NCBI GenBank assembly: GCA_015061545.1
Contig: SUWJ01000005.1
Coordinates: 1 to 64,000 of the forward strand
Reading direction: 5' to 3'
Source: Lentisphaerota bacterium
Lineage (GTDB): Bacteria; Verrucomicrobiota; Lentisphaeria; Victivallales; Victivallaceae
DNA length: 64,000 nucleotides
The position numbers were made by a program, and so were the translations under genes. Shown here piece by piece: positions 37,477 to 46,427 of this stretch (the first letter of the stretch is position 1; the number at the start of each line of letters is the position of its first letter). The notes under the pieces were generated by a model that was not told where the DNA came from, ran no database searches, and was given only the letters and a program-made list of their open reading frames with translations.

Positions 37477-38454
37477 TTACGCATCAAAGGCATGACCGGC
37501 AGAACCGAGCACTTCCTTGTTCTTGCGGATGTAGAGAGCCTTCAGCGAATCACGGGCAGGACCCAGATACTTGCGGGGGTCGAATTCTTCGGGCTTGTCG
37601 TTGAAGACCTTGCGGATGGCAGCGGTCATCGCCAGACGGCCGTCGGAGTCGATATTGATCTTGCAGACCGCACTCTTGGCAGCTTCGCGGAGCTGATCTT
37701 CGCCGATACCGATGGCATCCTTGAGTTTGCCGCCGTTTTCGTTGATGATCTTGACCAGATCCTGCGGAACGCTGCTGGAACCGTGCAGCACGATCGGGAA
37801 ACCGGGGATGCGCTTTTCGATTTCAGCGAGAATATCCAAACGGATTTTCGGATCATCGCCGGGCTTGAATTTGTAAGCACCGTGAGAAGTACCGATGGCG
37901 ATCGCCAGAGAATCCACGCCGGTAGCCTTGACGAAGGCTTCCACTTCATCGGGTTCGGTATAGGTGTGCTTTTCGGCCTTGACATCGTCTTCGATACCGG
38001 CCAGCACGCCCAGTTCGCCTTCCACAGTCACGTCGTGAGCGTGAGCATATTCCACAACCTTCTTGGTCAGGGCGATGTTTTCTTCAAAAGAGAGGTGAGA
38101 ACCATCGATCATCACCGAGCTGAAACCGAAGTCGATGCAGCTTTTGCAGGTTTCAAAATCCGGACCATGATCCAGGTGCAGCACGATCGGAATCGCTTTG
38201 CCGTTGTTGATTTCTTTGGCATATTCAACCGCGCCCTGAGCCATGTAGCGCAGCAACGTCTGGTTGGCATACTGACGGGCACCTTTGGAAACCTGCAGAA
38301 TGAGCGGGGATTCCGTTTCCACGCAAGCCTGAATGATCGCCTGCAGCTGTTCCATGTTGTTGAAGTTGTACGCCGGGATCGCGTAGCCGCCCTTGACCGC
38401 TTTCTTGAAAAGCTCGCGGGTGTTGACCAAGCCCAGATCTTTGTAGTTGACCAT
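37477..38454 (-). CDS. fba: Class II fructose-bisphosphate aldolase
   Basis: 325 residues. Zinc-dependent cleavage of fructose 1,6-bisphosphate to DHAP and glyceraldehyde 3-phosphate. Zinc and catalytic residues are visible in LHLDHGPD, EGELG, GTSHGAYKF and VLHGSSSV. The N-terminal PAYNFNNMEQLQA strand is typical. Single-gene transcript between its own promoter and terminator. The long leader contains an inverted repeat, CCGGTTTG/CAAACCGG at 38494-38523. Confidence 0.96.
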   Translation of the reverse strand: MVNYKDLGLVNTRELFKKAVKGGYAIPAYNFNNMEQLQAIIQACVETESPLILQVSKGARQYANQTLLRYMAQGAVEYAKEINNGKAIPIVLHLDHGPDFETCKSCIDFGFSSVMIDGSHLSFEENIALTKKVVEYAHAHDVTVEGELGVLAGIEDDVKAEKHTYTEPDEVEAFVKATGVDSLAIAIGTSHGAYKFKPGDDPKIRLDILAEIEKRIPGFPIVLHGSSSVPQDLVKIINENGGKLKDAIGIGEDQLREAAKSAVCKINIDSDGRLAMTAAIRKVFNDKPEEFDPRKYLGPARDSLKALYIRKNKEVLGSAGHAFDA

Positions 38455-38493
38455 GATAAATCGACTCCTGTTATAAAAACAAATTTCAAATCA

Positions 38494-38523
38494 CCGGTTT
38501 GATTCATATAAAAAACAAACCGG
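38494..38523. promoter_or_regulatory. 8-N14-8 inverted repeat in the fba leader
   Basis: CCGGTTTG (38494-38501) and CAAACCGG (38516-38523) lie just downstream of the predicted fba start point. They may be a repressor site or a leader hairpin. Confidence 0.4.
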
Positions 38524-38539
38524 AACTTCCATACTTATT

Positions 38540-38567
38540 AAGATAGCTCAAAAACGATTTTTTTCAA
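38540..38567 (-). promoter_or_regulatory. Promoter of fba
   Basis: On the minus strand TTGAAA (38567-38562) and TATCTT (38545-38540) are 16 bases apart. Confidence 0.6.
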
Positions 38568-38677
38568 GTTCAAAAATGTTTTTTTACGTCAATTTTACAT
38601 TCTTGGTACAGCGGAAGTTGAAAAGTTCAGATGATTTGTTATTCTTCATGGCTCCGGAACAAAAAAAACGCTTTTAA

Positions 38678-38706
38678 TTGCAATCAATCGAGGCATATGC
38701 TATATT
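38678..38706 (+). promoter_or_regulatory. Promoter of PHP phosphatase gene
   Basis: TTGCAA (38678-38683), 17 bases, then TATATT (38701-38706) preceded by TGC as an extended -10. The start codon is 31 bases downstream. Confidence 0.7.
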
Positions 38707-38736
38707 AAAAAAAATTTTCATAAATGGAGTTTTCTT

Positions 38737-39531
38737 ATGGTTGATACTGCGTTCGGCAACGGCAATATAAATATATCTTTGCACAATCACAGCAACTTCA
38801 GCGACGGCGCTGATTCGCTTGAGGAAATGATTGCGGCGGCAGCGGAGTCAGGGTTAAAGGTGTTCGGCATTTCCGACCATTGGATCGTTCCACCCTATGA
38901 AGGCACCGATTGGCGGGAGTGGGGTATGGCGCATCAGCGTTTGGGGGAATATGTGGAGCAACTTTTATTGCTGAGAAAAAAATATGCAAGTGATTCCTTT
39001 TGCGTTAAAATCGGTTTGGAGGTGGATTTTTTCTTTGAAAATGCCGAAGCGGTGGCAGCTGATCTGAAAAAGTATCCGATTGATTACCTGATTGGTTCGG
39101 TGCATTACACGGGGCTGTTTTCCGTAGACCGCGCCGCGGAAGATTGGATCGCGCTTTCGGAAGCGGAAAAATCCGACATTTGTCAGCACTATTACCGCAA
39201 ATTATCTGCCGCAGCGGCAAGCGGATTGTATTCGTTTATCGGTCATTTGGATTTGCCGAAAAAATTCGGCTTGATCGACAACAGCCAATATACCGCCCAG
39301 GCAGCCGAGGTGCTGGATGCGATTGCAGAAAAAAAAGGTGCTATCGAAATCAACACTTCCGGCTGGTTCAAAGCCTGCGGCGAACCGTATCCGGCCGGGG
39401 ATATTCTGCAGGGGGCTTTGCAGCGGAATATACCGATAGTGATTTCCTCTGACGCTCATTGCAAACAGCATATACAGCGCAATTTCAACGAAGCCAGGTG
39501 GCTGTTGGAAGGTTTGAAAAATTCTATCTGA
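38737..39531 (+). CDS. PHP-domain phosphatase, HisJ/HisK histidinol-phosphatase type
   Basis: 264 residues. Trinuclear-metal PHP fold: NHSNFSDGADSLEEM near 14, FGISDHWI near 44, GLEVDFF near 91, GSVHYTG near 114, GHLDLPKKFG near 169, INTSGW near 205 and SDAHCKQHI near 245. The pattern matches HisJ-family histidinol phosphate phosphatases, the last-but-one step of histidine synthesis. No other his gene is near, so another phosphoester substrate remains possible. Single gene with a strong promoter. Confidence 0.85.
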   Translation: MVDTAFGNGNINISLHNHSNFSDGADSLEEMIAAAAESGLKVFGISDHWIVPPYEGTDWREWGMAHQRLGEYVEQLLLLRKKYASDSFCVKIGLEVDFFFENAEAVAADLKKYPIDYLIGSVHYTGLFSVDRAAEDWIALSEAEKSDICQHYYRKLSAAAASGLYSFIGHLDLPKKFGLIDNSQYTAQAAEVLDAIAEKKGAIEINTSGWFKACGEPYPAGDILQGALQRNIPIVISSDAHCKQHIQRNFNEARWLLEGLKNSI

Positions 39532-39565
39532 CCGATAGAGATTTAATTTTCATGCAGCTTGGTGC

Positions 39566-40756
39566 TTACTCATCCCAGGCGGTATTGCCCAGCAATCCAT
39601 CCTGGAAAAAGACGCATTTGCAGTTGGCTTCTTCCACCATCAATCGCAAGGCGGTTTCCAGTTTCTGGAAATGGTCGGGCTGATAATTGAAATAAGCGGG
39701 GAAGCTGTATTGTTCGTGAGCTCCTGCTGAAAAGACATCTGCTTTGTATTGGTCGGCAGTTGCTTGTGCCTGTTTGAACAACCGCGGGATCTGTTCCAGA
39801 GTCAGCAGATTGCAAATGATCCAGTCGTGGTAGAAGAAGATCCCCAGCTCCCGATCGTAACTGCAGAAATGTTTACCCAGATAGTCTATTTCTTCGGCAA
39901 AACCGAAATGCCGTGCCATGGCAGGATTGGGTGATACATAAATTTCGGAACGGAATTCATTCATTTTTTCTGCTTCGGTCAACTCTCCTGCGGGCGGCGT
40001 ACTCATTACCCTTGTCCGCATTGATTCGCAGTAACAGTTGCAGCCAAGTTTGATAAGCTCTTCCGCCACCCCCGGACTGAGATTTGCCCAATGCAGTACG
40101 GCAGGAACGATATGCGAAGCGCTGCCGGCAAACCGTTCGACTTCGTTTTTGAGCTGATAATAGTCGTTCAGAAATTGCTGCCGCGAAGCATCTGCGTAAG
40201 GACGGTCGGGAAATTCGCTGTAAGAGTGCAGCGTTATTTTCAGCCAGTCGGCGTTGTCGGAAAATTCATCTTTCCAGATATCAGGCATATCTTTCAGCAG
40301 AAATTCTTCGTGATCGTTATGCAAAAAGGTGTTCAGAGTTACTTTAAGACCGTATCTGCGGTGCATTTCTTTAAGAAATTTAAGGTAAAAATGGTCAAAT
40401 GCCCGCTGCGGACGCTGTTTGGCAAGTTCGGTAAACACAAAAATATTGTCATCAATATAGAAACGGCAGCGCCGGAAGGATTTTTTATCCCACACCAAAG
40501 TAAGTTTTTGGGCAAATTCGCCGTAACAGGTCATTGTGGAAACTTCCACCGTGTTGATCTTGGCGGTCAGCGGAACATCGGCGGCAAAGTGCAGCCCATC
40601 CTGTCGGGCGGCGATGCCGTTGACTTTTGCCGGGGTGCCGAAACTGTTGAGTCCTTCAATACGGACGGTTAAACTTTCAGCGGTTTCGATACCATGACGG
40701 GCGTTGAGTACGGCGCCTTCGCGGAAATTGGTTACAGAAATCATAGATATCCTCAA
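39566..40756 (-). CDS. Large polysaccharide-deacetylase-like protein
   Basis: 396 residues. N-terminal ~90 residues form a probable beta-sandwich module. The catalytic-like domain begins with RRCRFYIDDNIFVF (Asp pair, as in NodB motif 1). A later strand, ITLHSYSEFPDRPY, could supply the two metal ligands. Further on come PAVLHWANLSPG and FFYHDWIICN, and near the C-terminus a further VFSAGAHEQYSF. The order fits a NodB-fold carbohydrate or peptide deacetylase, but the family is not certain. It is similar in kind, not in close sequence, to the protein at 10.4 kb. No signal peptide. Confidence 0.5.
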   Translation of the reverse strand: MRISMISVTNFREGAVLNARHGIETAESLTVRIEGLNSFGTPAKVNGIAARQDGLHFAADVPLTAKINTVEVSTMTCYGEFAQKLTLVWDKKSFRRCRFYIDDNIFVFTELAKQRPQRAFDHFYLKFLKEMHRRYGLKVTLNTFLHNDHEEFLLKDMPDIWKDEFSDNADWLKITLHSYSEFPDRPYADASRQQFLNDYYQLKNEVERFAGSASHIVPAVLHWANLSPGVAEELIKLGCNCYCESMRTRVMSTPPAGELTEAEKMNEFRSEIYVSPNPAMARHFGFAEEIDYLGKHFCSYDRELGIFFYHDWIICNLLTLEQIPRLFKQAQATADQYKADVFSAGAHEQYSFPAYFNYQPDHFQKLETALRLMVEEANCKCVFFQDGLLGNTAWDE

Positions 40757-40889
40757 TTGCTCAACAGTTGTAAAAAATTCTGTATTAAAGTTAGCATTGA
40801 TTCCGCAAAAATCAAATATCGGGAATATTTTAATTGGATGTCTTGGATAACCTTAATTGTAACGGTTTGATAATCTGTTTGTTATAATT

Positions 40890-41552
40890 TTATTTTTCGT
40901 TGACCTTGTTGCGGTTTTTTCCATAATGGCACAAATCGTTTATAACACATTGACTGCATTGGGGGCGGCGGGCAATGCAAACTCTTCTGCCGTGAGTGAT
41001 AAGCAGGTGGGAGAAATTGCACCACAATTCAGGAGCGATGCGTTTACAGATCATATCTTCGATCTTTTCAGGCGAATCGCCCTCTTTTGCCAGCGCAAAG
41101 TGCCTGATCAACCGCTGGACGTGAGTATCCACAGGAAATCCGGGTATGTTGAATGCGTTGCCCAGCACCACATTGGCGCTTTTTCTGCCCACGCCTGCCA
41201 GACTGGTAAGACCTGCCATATCCATCGGCAGTTCGCCGTTAAAGTCGCTTACCACTTTTTGCGCAAGTTTGACCATGTTTTCCGCCTTGTTGCGCCATAA
41301 TCCCAGCGAACGGATGATTGAACCGATTTCCTCTACGTCGGCACGACTCATACTTTCCGCATCGGGAAAACGGCGGAAAAGTTCAGGCGTTACCATATTG
41401 ACCCGATCGTCTTTGCACTGGGCGGACAGCAGTACAGCTATCAGCAGCTGAAAGGGTGTATCGTGCTGCAACGGGCAGCCGAGTTCGCCGTAAACGGCAT
41501 AAAGTTTATCGTGTATCTGCCGCAGCAGCACAGCTTTGCGGTCGTTGAGCAT
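40890..41552 (-). CDS. nth: Endonuclease III (DNA glycosylase/AP lyase)
   Basis: 220 residues. Removes oxidised pyrimidines in base-excision repair. The HhH motif LAGVGRKSANVVLG holds the catalytic Lys, and PVDTHVQRL the catalytic Asp. The [4Fe-4S] motif C-x6-C-x2-C-x5-C (CIARRPQCSQCVINDLC) is intact. The ATG at 41552 has GGAG nine bases upstream; an in-frame ATG at 41567 is less well placed. It lies just after the terminator of the SDR gene. Confidence 0.96.
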   Translation of the reverse strand: MLNDRKAVLLRQIHDKLYAVYGELGCPLQHDTPFQLLIAVLLSAQCKDDRVNMVTPELFRRFPDAESMSRADVEEIGSIIRSLGLWRNKAENMVKLAQKVVSDFNGELPMDMAGLTSLAGVGRKSANVVLGNAFNIPGFPVDTHVQRLIRHFALAKEGDSPEKIEDMICKRIAPELWCNFSHLLITHGRRVCIARRPQCSQCVINDLCHYGKNRNKVNEK

Positions 41553-41577
41553 TATCTTTGACTCCATAACATTTGTA

Positions 41578-41614
41578 AATAAAAAAACGGCGCACTTGCT
41601 GCAGCACGCCGTTT
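41578..41614 (-). terminator. Terminator of the SDR gene
   Basis: AAACGGCG (41585-41592) pairs with CGCCGTTT (41607-41614). On the minus strand a T7 run follows. It separates the SDR gene from nth. Confidence 0.8.
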
Positions 41615-41636
41615 GGATATGGTCATAATAAAACCA

Positions 41637-42497
41637 TCAGACCCCGCTGTAAGCGTTGAAGGCGCCGTCGATGGGAATAACGATGCCGTCAACAAAACCG
41701 GAGGCTTTGTCGTTGAGCAGGAACTGCAGCGCACCGATCAGGTCTTCGGGTTTGCCGAAGCAGCCCATGGGGGTGTGATCGATGATCTTGGTGCCGCGGG
41801 CGGTCAAACTGCCGTCGGCATTGGTCAGCAGCGCGCGGTTCTGGTCGGTCAGGAAGAAGCCGGGAGCAATCGCGTTGACGCGGATCCCGACTTTGGCAAA
41901 GTGAACCGCCAGCCAGGCAGTAAAGTTGCTGATGGCAGCTTTGGCGCCGCTGTAGGCCGGGATCTTGGTAAGGGGGGTAAAGGCGTTCATCGAAGAGATG
42001 TTGACAATGCAGCCATTGCCTTTTTCCGCCATGCCGCGGGCAAATACCTGAGTGGGCAGCAAAGTACCGAGGAAGTTCAGATTGAAAACAAAGCTCACGC
42101 CCTGAGGATCCAGATCAAAGAAGGTGGTCACGCCTTCCACCGCACCCGCCAGATCGACCTTTTCCAGATATTCCTTGCTGGTGGTGCCTTTGGGGTGATT
42201 GCCGCCTGCGCCGTTGATAAGAATATCGCAGACACCGAATTTTTCGACGATCTCTTTTTCGGCAGCCTTCAAACTTTCGATTTCCAGCACGTTGGCGGCA
42301 ATGCCGATGGCGCAACCGCCGTCAGCGGTGATTTCGTCGGCGACTTTCTGAGCGTTTTCGGCGCGCAGGTCAAGAATGGCAACCTTGGCACCGCTGGCGG
42401 CAATGGCTTTGGCCATCATACCGCAAAGCACCCCGCCGCCGCCGGTAACTACTGCGACTTTTCCGGAGAGATCAAGAGCAAATGGTAACTGCATCAT
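41637..42497 (-). CDS. SDR oxidoreductase, D-mannonate/fructuronate oxidoreductase-like
   Basis: 286 residues from the ATG at 42497 (AAAGGA upstream; a TTG 21 bases earlier is in frame). Short-chain dehydrogenase with the nucleotide motif TGGGGVLCGMMA, ILINGAGGNHPKG, and the catalytic Ser-Tyr-Lys of NISSMNAF and AYSGAK. The GAGGNHP insert, the long TTSKEYLEK loop and the LTDQNRALL region match the SDR form of fructuronate reductase used in glucuronate breakdown. This fits the CE15-type esterase in the window. Single gene, own terminator. AACCGGTTTG occurs in the leader at 42517. Confidence 0.85.
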   Translation of the reverse strand: MMQLPFALDLSGKVAVVTGGGGVLCGMMAKAIAASGAKVAILDLRAENAQKVADEITADGGCAIGIAANVLEIESLKAAEKEIVEKFGVCDILINGAGGNHPKGTTSKEYLEKVDLAGAVEGVTTFFDLDPQGVSFVFNLNFLGTLLPTQVFARGMAEKGNGCIVNISSMNAFTPLTKIPAYSGAKAAISNFTAWLAVHFAKVGIRVNAIAPGFFLTDQNRALLTNADGSLTARGTKIIDHTPMGCFGKPEDLIGALQFLLNDKASGFVDGIVIPIDGAFNAYSGV

Positions 42498-42645
42498 AAT
42501 AAATATCCTTTCTTGCAACCGGTTTGTCCGGTCATGGTTTGAACTCGGGATTTAATTTAACACCGTTTTCCCCATTACGCAAGATTTTTTTATAAAAATA
42601 GCACTTAATTTGTCGAAATATTGTCAATAAAGCATAAAATTGCCA

Positions 42646-42673
42646 TTGCATTTGCAGTTAGTTGTATTATAGT
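42646..42673 (+). promoter_or_regulatory. Promoter of the mcsAB operon
   Basis: TTGCAT at 42646-42651 and TATAGT at 42668-42673, 16 bases apart, 71 bases before the mcsA start. Confidence 0.5.
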
Positions 42674-42744
42674 ATTGTTGCGGTACTGATTATGCAGTAT
42701 AACGTCAGTTCTGCGGAGAAAATAAAAACAGGAGCGCGGCAGAA

Positions 42745-43317
42745 ATGCTTTGCGATATATGTCATAAAAACGAGGCGACGATCCATATTCAGGAAATCGC
42801 CGGCGGTCAGAAAAAAACCATGCATTTGTGCAGTATGTGCGCAGCCGCAAAACAGCAGGGCGGCGGTTTGGATCTGGGGCCGTTCAATCTGGCGGGCTTG
42901 CTCTATAAACTTTCAGGCAGCGCAGGCGAGTCGGAAAACGGTCAGGAGCCTGAAACTGAAGTTGATAGCGGTCAGATAGTCTGTCCCCAATGTTCGTGGA
43001 GCGAAAGCAAGCTGCGCGAAAGCGGCAAGCTGGGCTGTCCCGAATGCTACAAAGTGTTTGGGCCGCTGTTGAAAGAAGCGCTGAAAAATATGCACCGCGG
43101 AACCTGTCATCTGGGGAAACACCCCGTGGGGCAGGGCAGCGGACTTTGTGTGCTGCACGGCGAGCTTGCTTTGCTGCAGAAAAAACTTCAGCAGGAAGTG
43201 GATAAAGAAAATTACGAAGCTGCCGCAGTTTTGCGCGATCAGATCAACGCTTTGAAAAAACAATGTGACGAAGCTGCTGCTGCAGAGCCGTCGGAACGGA
43301 GCGTTGGAGGGGAATAA
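42745..43317 (+). CDS. mcsA: McsA-like activator of protein arginine kinase
   Basis: 190 residues. Two pairs of CxxC zinc motifs: CDIC and CSMC near the N-terminus, CPQC and CPEC near residues 75-100. A C-terminal UVR-type helix pair (ELALLQKKLQQEVDKENYEAAA) is as in McsA and UvrB. In Bacillus subtilis McsA binds and activates McsB. The stop overlaps the mcsB start (TAATG), so translation is coupled. No ClpC or CtsR gene is adjacent, unlike the Firmicutes operon. Confidence 0.92.
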   Translation: MLCDICHKNEATIHIQEIAGGQKKTMHLCSMCAAAKQQGGGLDLGPFNLAGLLYKLSGSAGESENGQEPETEVDSGQIVCPQCSWSESKLRESGKLGCPECYKVFGPLLKEALKNMHRGTCHLGKHPVGQGSGLCVLHGELALLQKKLQQEVDKENYEAAAVLRDQINALKKQCDEAAAAEPSERSVGGE

Positions 43318-44405
43318 TGAGTGAATTCAATTCTCCTGAAATTGCCCGGCTTTTGAAGCAGCAGGTGAATTTTTTAAGTGCCGAAACTGCAACCTCGCCT
43401 GTGATCATCAGCTCGCGGATTCGTTTGGCGCGCAATCTTAAAGGTTTTCCTTTTCCCGGGGCTGCTGATCCAACTGTACGGCAGGAAGTCGCAGACTCGG
43501 CAGCGGCGGCAATCAGGCGATCCCGGGCGCTGGGCAGAGGCTCAATGAGTTTCAATATTGCCGAACTGAGTGTGCTGGAGCGGGAAATATTGCTGGAACG
43601 GCATCTTGCCAGCCGTTCGCTGCTGGAAGGCGAAGCCGGGCAAATGCTGCATATATCCGCCAATGAAGCGCTGGCGGTAATGGTCAACGAAGAAGATCAC
43701 TTGCGTATGCAGGCAATACTGCCCGGTTCACAGCTGCGCAAGGCGTGGAAGATGGTCAATGCGCTGGACGATAAATTAAGCGGGCAGCTGGATATAGCTT
43801 ACGACAGCAAGCTGGGATTTCTGACCAGTTGTTTATCCAATGTGGGTACTGGTATAAGAATATCGCAAATGCTGCATTTGCCGGCGCTGACCATTGACGG
43901 GTCGATCAAACAGCTGGAACGGGGCCTGCCCAAGTTGGGGTTGACTATGCGGGGAATGTTTGGCGAAGGCTCGGAAAATCTGGGATTTTTCTATCAGATA
44001 TCCAACCAGAGTACCCTGGGCGAGAGCGAAATGGCGATTATGGAACACCTGGAGCAGGTGATCGGGCAGGTGGTTGATCACGAAGAAAATGCGCGGTTGA
44101 AACTGCTGGAGCAGAACCGGACCCGTTTGCTGGATAAAGTCGGACGCAGTTTTGCCGCCTTGCGCTACAGTTACATTCTTCCGTCTAAAGAGGCATTTGC
44201 CGCTTTGTCAGGAGTTCGGTTGGGCGTGGATCTGAAAATGTTCCATGCGCTGGATTCAAAATTGCTCAACGATTTGCTGATAGCGGCAAATTCAGGCCAT
44301 TTACAGTACAATGCAGGCAGGCTTTTAAGCGAAGCGGAACGGGACGCTTATCGGGCACAGGTTATGCGGGAAGCGCTGAAAAAAAATTATGATCGGGAAC
44401 TTTGA
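43317..44405 (+). CDS. mcsB: Protein-arginine kinase McsB
   Basis: 362 residues. Guanidino phosphotransferase that puts phosphate on arginines of proteins and so marks them for Clp proteolysis. ATP-binding SRIRLARNLKGFPFP (~38), the substrate strand MVNEEDHLRMQ (~122) and GLTMRGMFGEGSE (~208) are typical. It is coupled to mcsA on the 5' side by a shared base, and to the histidine kinase on the 3' side by a TTGA overlap. No ClpCP gene is in the window. Confidence 0.96.
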   Translation: MSEFNSPEIARLLKQQVNFLSAETATSPVIISSRIRLARNLKGFPFPGAADPTVRQEVADSAAAAIRRSRALGRGSMSFNIAELSVLEREILLERHLASRSLLEGEAGQMLHISANEALAVMVNEEDHLRMQAILPGSQLRKAWKMVNALDDKLSGQLDIAYDSKLGFLTSCLSNVGTGIRISQMLHLPALTIDGSIKQLERGLPKLGLTMRGMFGEGSENLGFFYQISNQSTLGESEMAIMEHLEQVIGQVVDHEENARLKLLEQNRTRLLDKVGRSFAALRYSYILPSKEAFAALSGVRLGVDLKMFHALDSKLLNDLLIAANSGHLQYNAGRLLSEAERDAYRAQVMREALKKNYDREL

Positions 44406-46393
44406 ATAAGGTACAGGTCAGGCGGAGCAGCACTTCTCCTGACTTCTTTATGGGTGGATCCAACGTGGAAACTGTTAATACTCTGTTGTTGATATTTCTG
44501 GAGATGACCTTTATTTTTGTGGCGGTACTGCTGTTGTACAGCCAGCGCAAAAGTATTGGCGATATACCTTTTTTCATCACGCTGGGTATGCTGCTGATCT
44601 TCGGCGAATTCATGTCGGGCAGCGAAATGATGTTCAACGGCTGGGAACAGGCGTCTTTTCCCGTAGCTCAGGTAGTGGTGTTTGTACCGTTTATGGCGGC
44701 GGTGCTGCTCATATATATAACCGATGGAGTGCTGGCCTTTCAGCGGCTGATAATCGGCTCGCTGACGACAATGGGTATTTTCTTTTATCTGGGGGATTTG
44801 ACCCGCTTGCAGGTGCGGTGGATAACCTATGCGGTAAGTTCAAATTTGCCCGTGGAGGCTTTTGACGCGCTGCTGGAAAATACCCGTAACGGGATGTGGG
44901 CAGTTATTTGCGGACAGCTGTTGGCGTTGTTTATTATGCCGGTGGCTTTTTCCCGGTTGCGCAATGCCGGACACAATATGCTTATTTGCTGTGCGGGGGC
45001 TTTAGGCGTGGCGCTGCTGATTGATACGGCGGTTTATGAGGTAATGGCAGGAGTCGGCTGGCAGCAGATAATGAAGATGCTGCTGCCGCTGTTGATCGTA
45101 CGGATTTTTGCCGGATTTTACCTTGCGTCATTGCTGGCGCTATACATTGGCAAGATCGGTAACGAAAGCGAAGCCCGTCATGTTCGCCCGCTGGAAATAA
45201 TCTTTGCGTTTTTCGGCAGTTACGGCCGTTCAAAATTGTTGGAAGCCAACGTTATGGAGTGGGAAGGCCGCTATCGGGTGATTCTGGAAAACGCTTCGGA
45301 AATGATCATTATTCTTGATCGGCAGGGCAAGATCCTTGATGCCAATCGTGCGGCGGAGAAAATGTTGAAAAGAAGCACGTTGGCGGGCAAAAAATTCAGT
45401 AATTATCTGCCGGAAGCCGATGGCAGGGTGTTCAGCAAAAACCTGCTCCGCTGTGCTGACGGCAGCAGTTCGGGCCAGTTCTATGTTGATCTGCTGCCAA
45501 GTCCACAGTCTGATGCGTCAGGTCACGGGGCGCTGAATCTGGCGCTGACTATTACTCCGCTTGCCATCGGTAATATGGAAGCATTTATTATTATGGGGCG
45601 CGATATGACCGAAGAACGGATGCTGGAGGCGGAAAAGCAGCGCCTTAACGAAGAACTTGCCCACTCCCAGCGGTTGGAAGCGCTGGGGCAGCTGGCGGGC
45701 GGAGTGGCGCATGATTTCAACAACAACATCCACGCGATTCTGGGCCACGCTGATTTGATTGCATTGCGCAGCGAGCTGGACGAAAAAAGCTCCGGGCATT
45801 TAAGCAAGATCATCGAAATTGCTGAAAGTTCCGGCCAGCTCACCAGTCAGCTGCTGGGGTTTGCCCGCAAAGGCAAATACCGCGAAAGCGATTTCGATTT
45901 GCGGGTGCTGGTGCAGCGGACAACTGAACTTTTTATGCCCGGCAGCAAAGATATAGAAGTTGAAGTAAAGACTTCTCCCCATCCGCTGCTGGTGCGGGGC
46001 GACCAGATCCAGCTGCAGCAGGTGATCCTTAATTTGCTGATCAACGCGCGGGATGCGCTGCATTCGGTTTCGGATCGGGAACGGCATTTGGCAATAAGTT
46101 TGTCGGAAGCTGATCCTGCGGAGCTGCCAAGTGAGCTTAATTTGCCTGAAACGGCGGCAGAAGAGCGACGCAGCTTTGCATTGCTGACGATCAAAGACAA
46201 CGGTTGCGGAATGGATTCTGCAACTTTGAAACGGCTTTATGAACCATTCTTTACTACCAAGCCGGTCGGGCAGGGGACGGGAATGGGAATGGCAATGGCA
46301 TATGGTACGATCCAGAGTCACCATGGCGCTATTGCAGTAGAAAGTGAACTCGGTTGCGGCAGTACGATATATGTATTGCTGCCGATGATATAA
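44402..46393 (+). CDS. Membrane sensor histidine kinase with PAS domain
   Basis: 663 residues if the TTG at 44402, overlapping the mcsB stop, is used; a later GTG or ATG near 44450-44466 is possible. Six to seven N-terminal hydrophobic helices (~24-250) are followed by a PAS domain (~285-395), a HisKA helix with GGVAHDFNNNIHAI (His437), and the ATPase domain with LINARDAL, IKDNGCGM and PFFTTKPVGQGTGMG. It senses an unknown signal at the membrane and phosphorylates a response regulator that is not in the window. It is coupled to mcsB, so arginine and histidine phosphorylation genes share one operon. Confidence 0.9.
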   Translation: MNKVQVRRSSTSPDFFMGGSNVETVNTLLLIFLEMTFIFVAVLLLYSQRKSIGDIPFFITLGMLLIFGEFMSGSEMMFNGWEQASFPVAQVVVFVPFMAAVLLIYITDGVLAFQRLIIGSLTTMGIFFYLGDLTRLQVRWITYAVSSNLPVEAFDALLENTRNGMWAVICGQLLALFIMPVAFSRLRNAGHNMLICCAGALGVALLIDTAVYEVMAGVGWQQIMKMLLPLLIVRIFAGFYLASLLALYIGKIGNESEARHVRPLEIIFAFFGSYGRSKLLEANVMEWEGRYRVILENASEMIIILDRQGKILDANRAAEKMLKRSTLAGKKFSNYLPEADGRVFSKNLLRCADGSSSGQFYVDLLPSPQSDASGHGALNLALTITPLAIGNMEAFIIMGRDMTEERMLEAEKQRLNEELAHSQRLEALGQLAGGVAHDFNNNIHAILGHADLIALRSELDEKSSGHLSKIIEIAESSGQLTSQLLGFARKGKYRESDFDLRVLVQRTTELFMPGSKDIEVEVKTSPHPLLVRGDQIQLQQVILNLLINARDALHSVSDRERHLAISLSEADPAELPSELNLPETAAEERRSFALLTIKDNGCGMDSATLKRLYEPFFTTKPVGQGTGMGMAMAYGTIQSHHGAIAVESELGCGSTIYVLLPMI

Positions 46394-46427
46394 TAAAAGA
46401 ACATCAAACTTCAAACAAGGAGAAATT

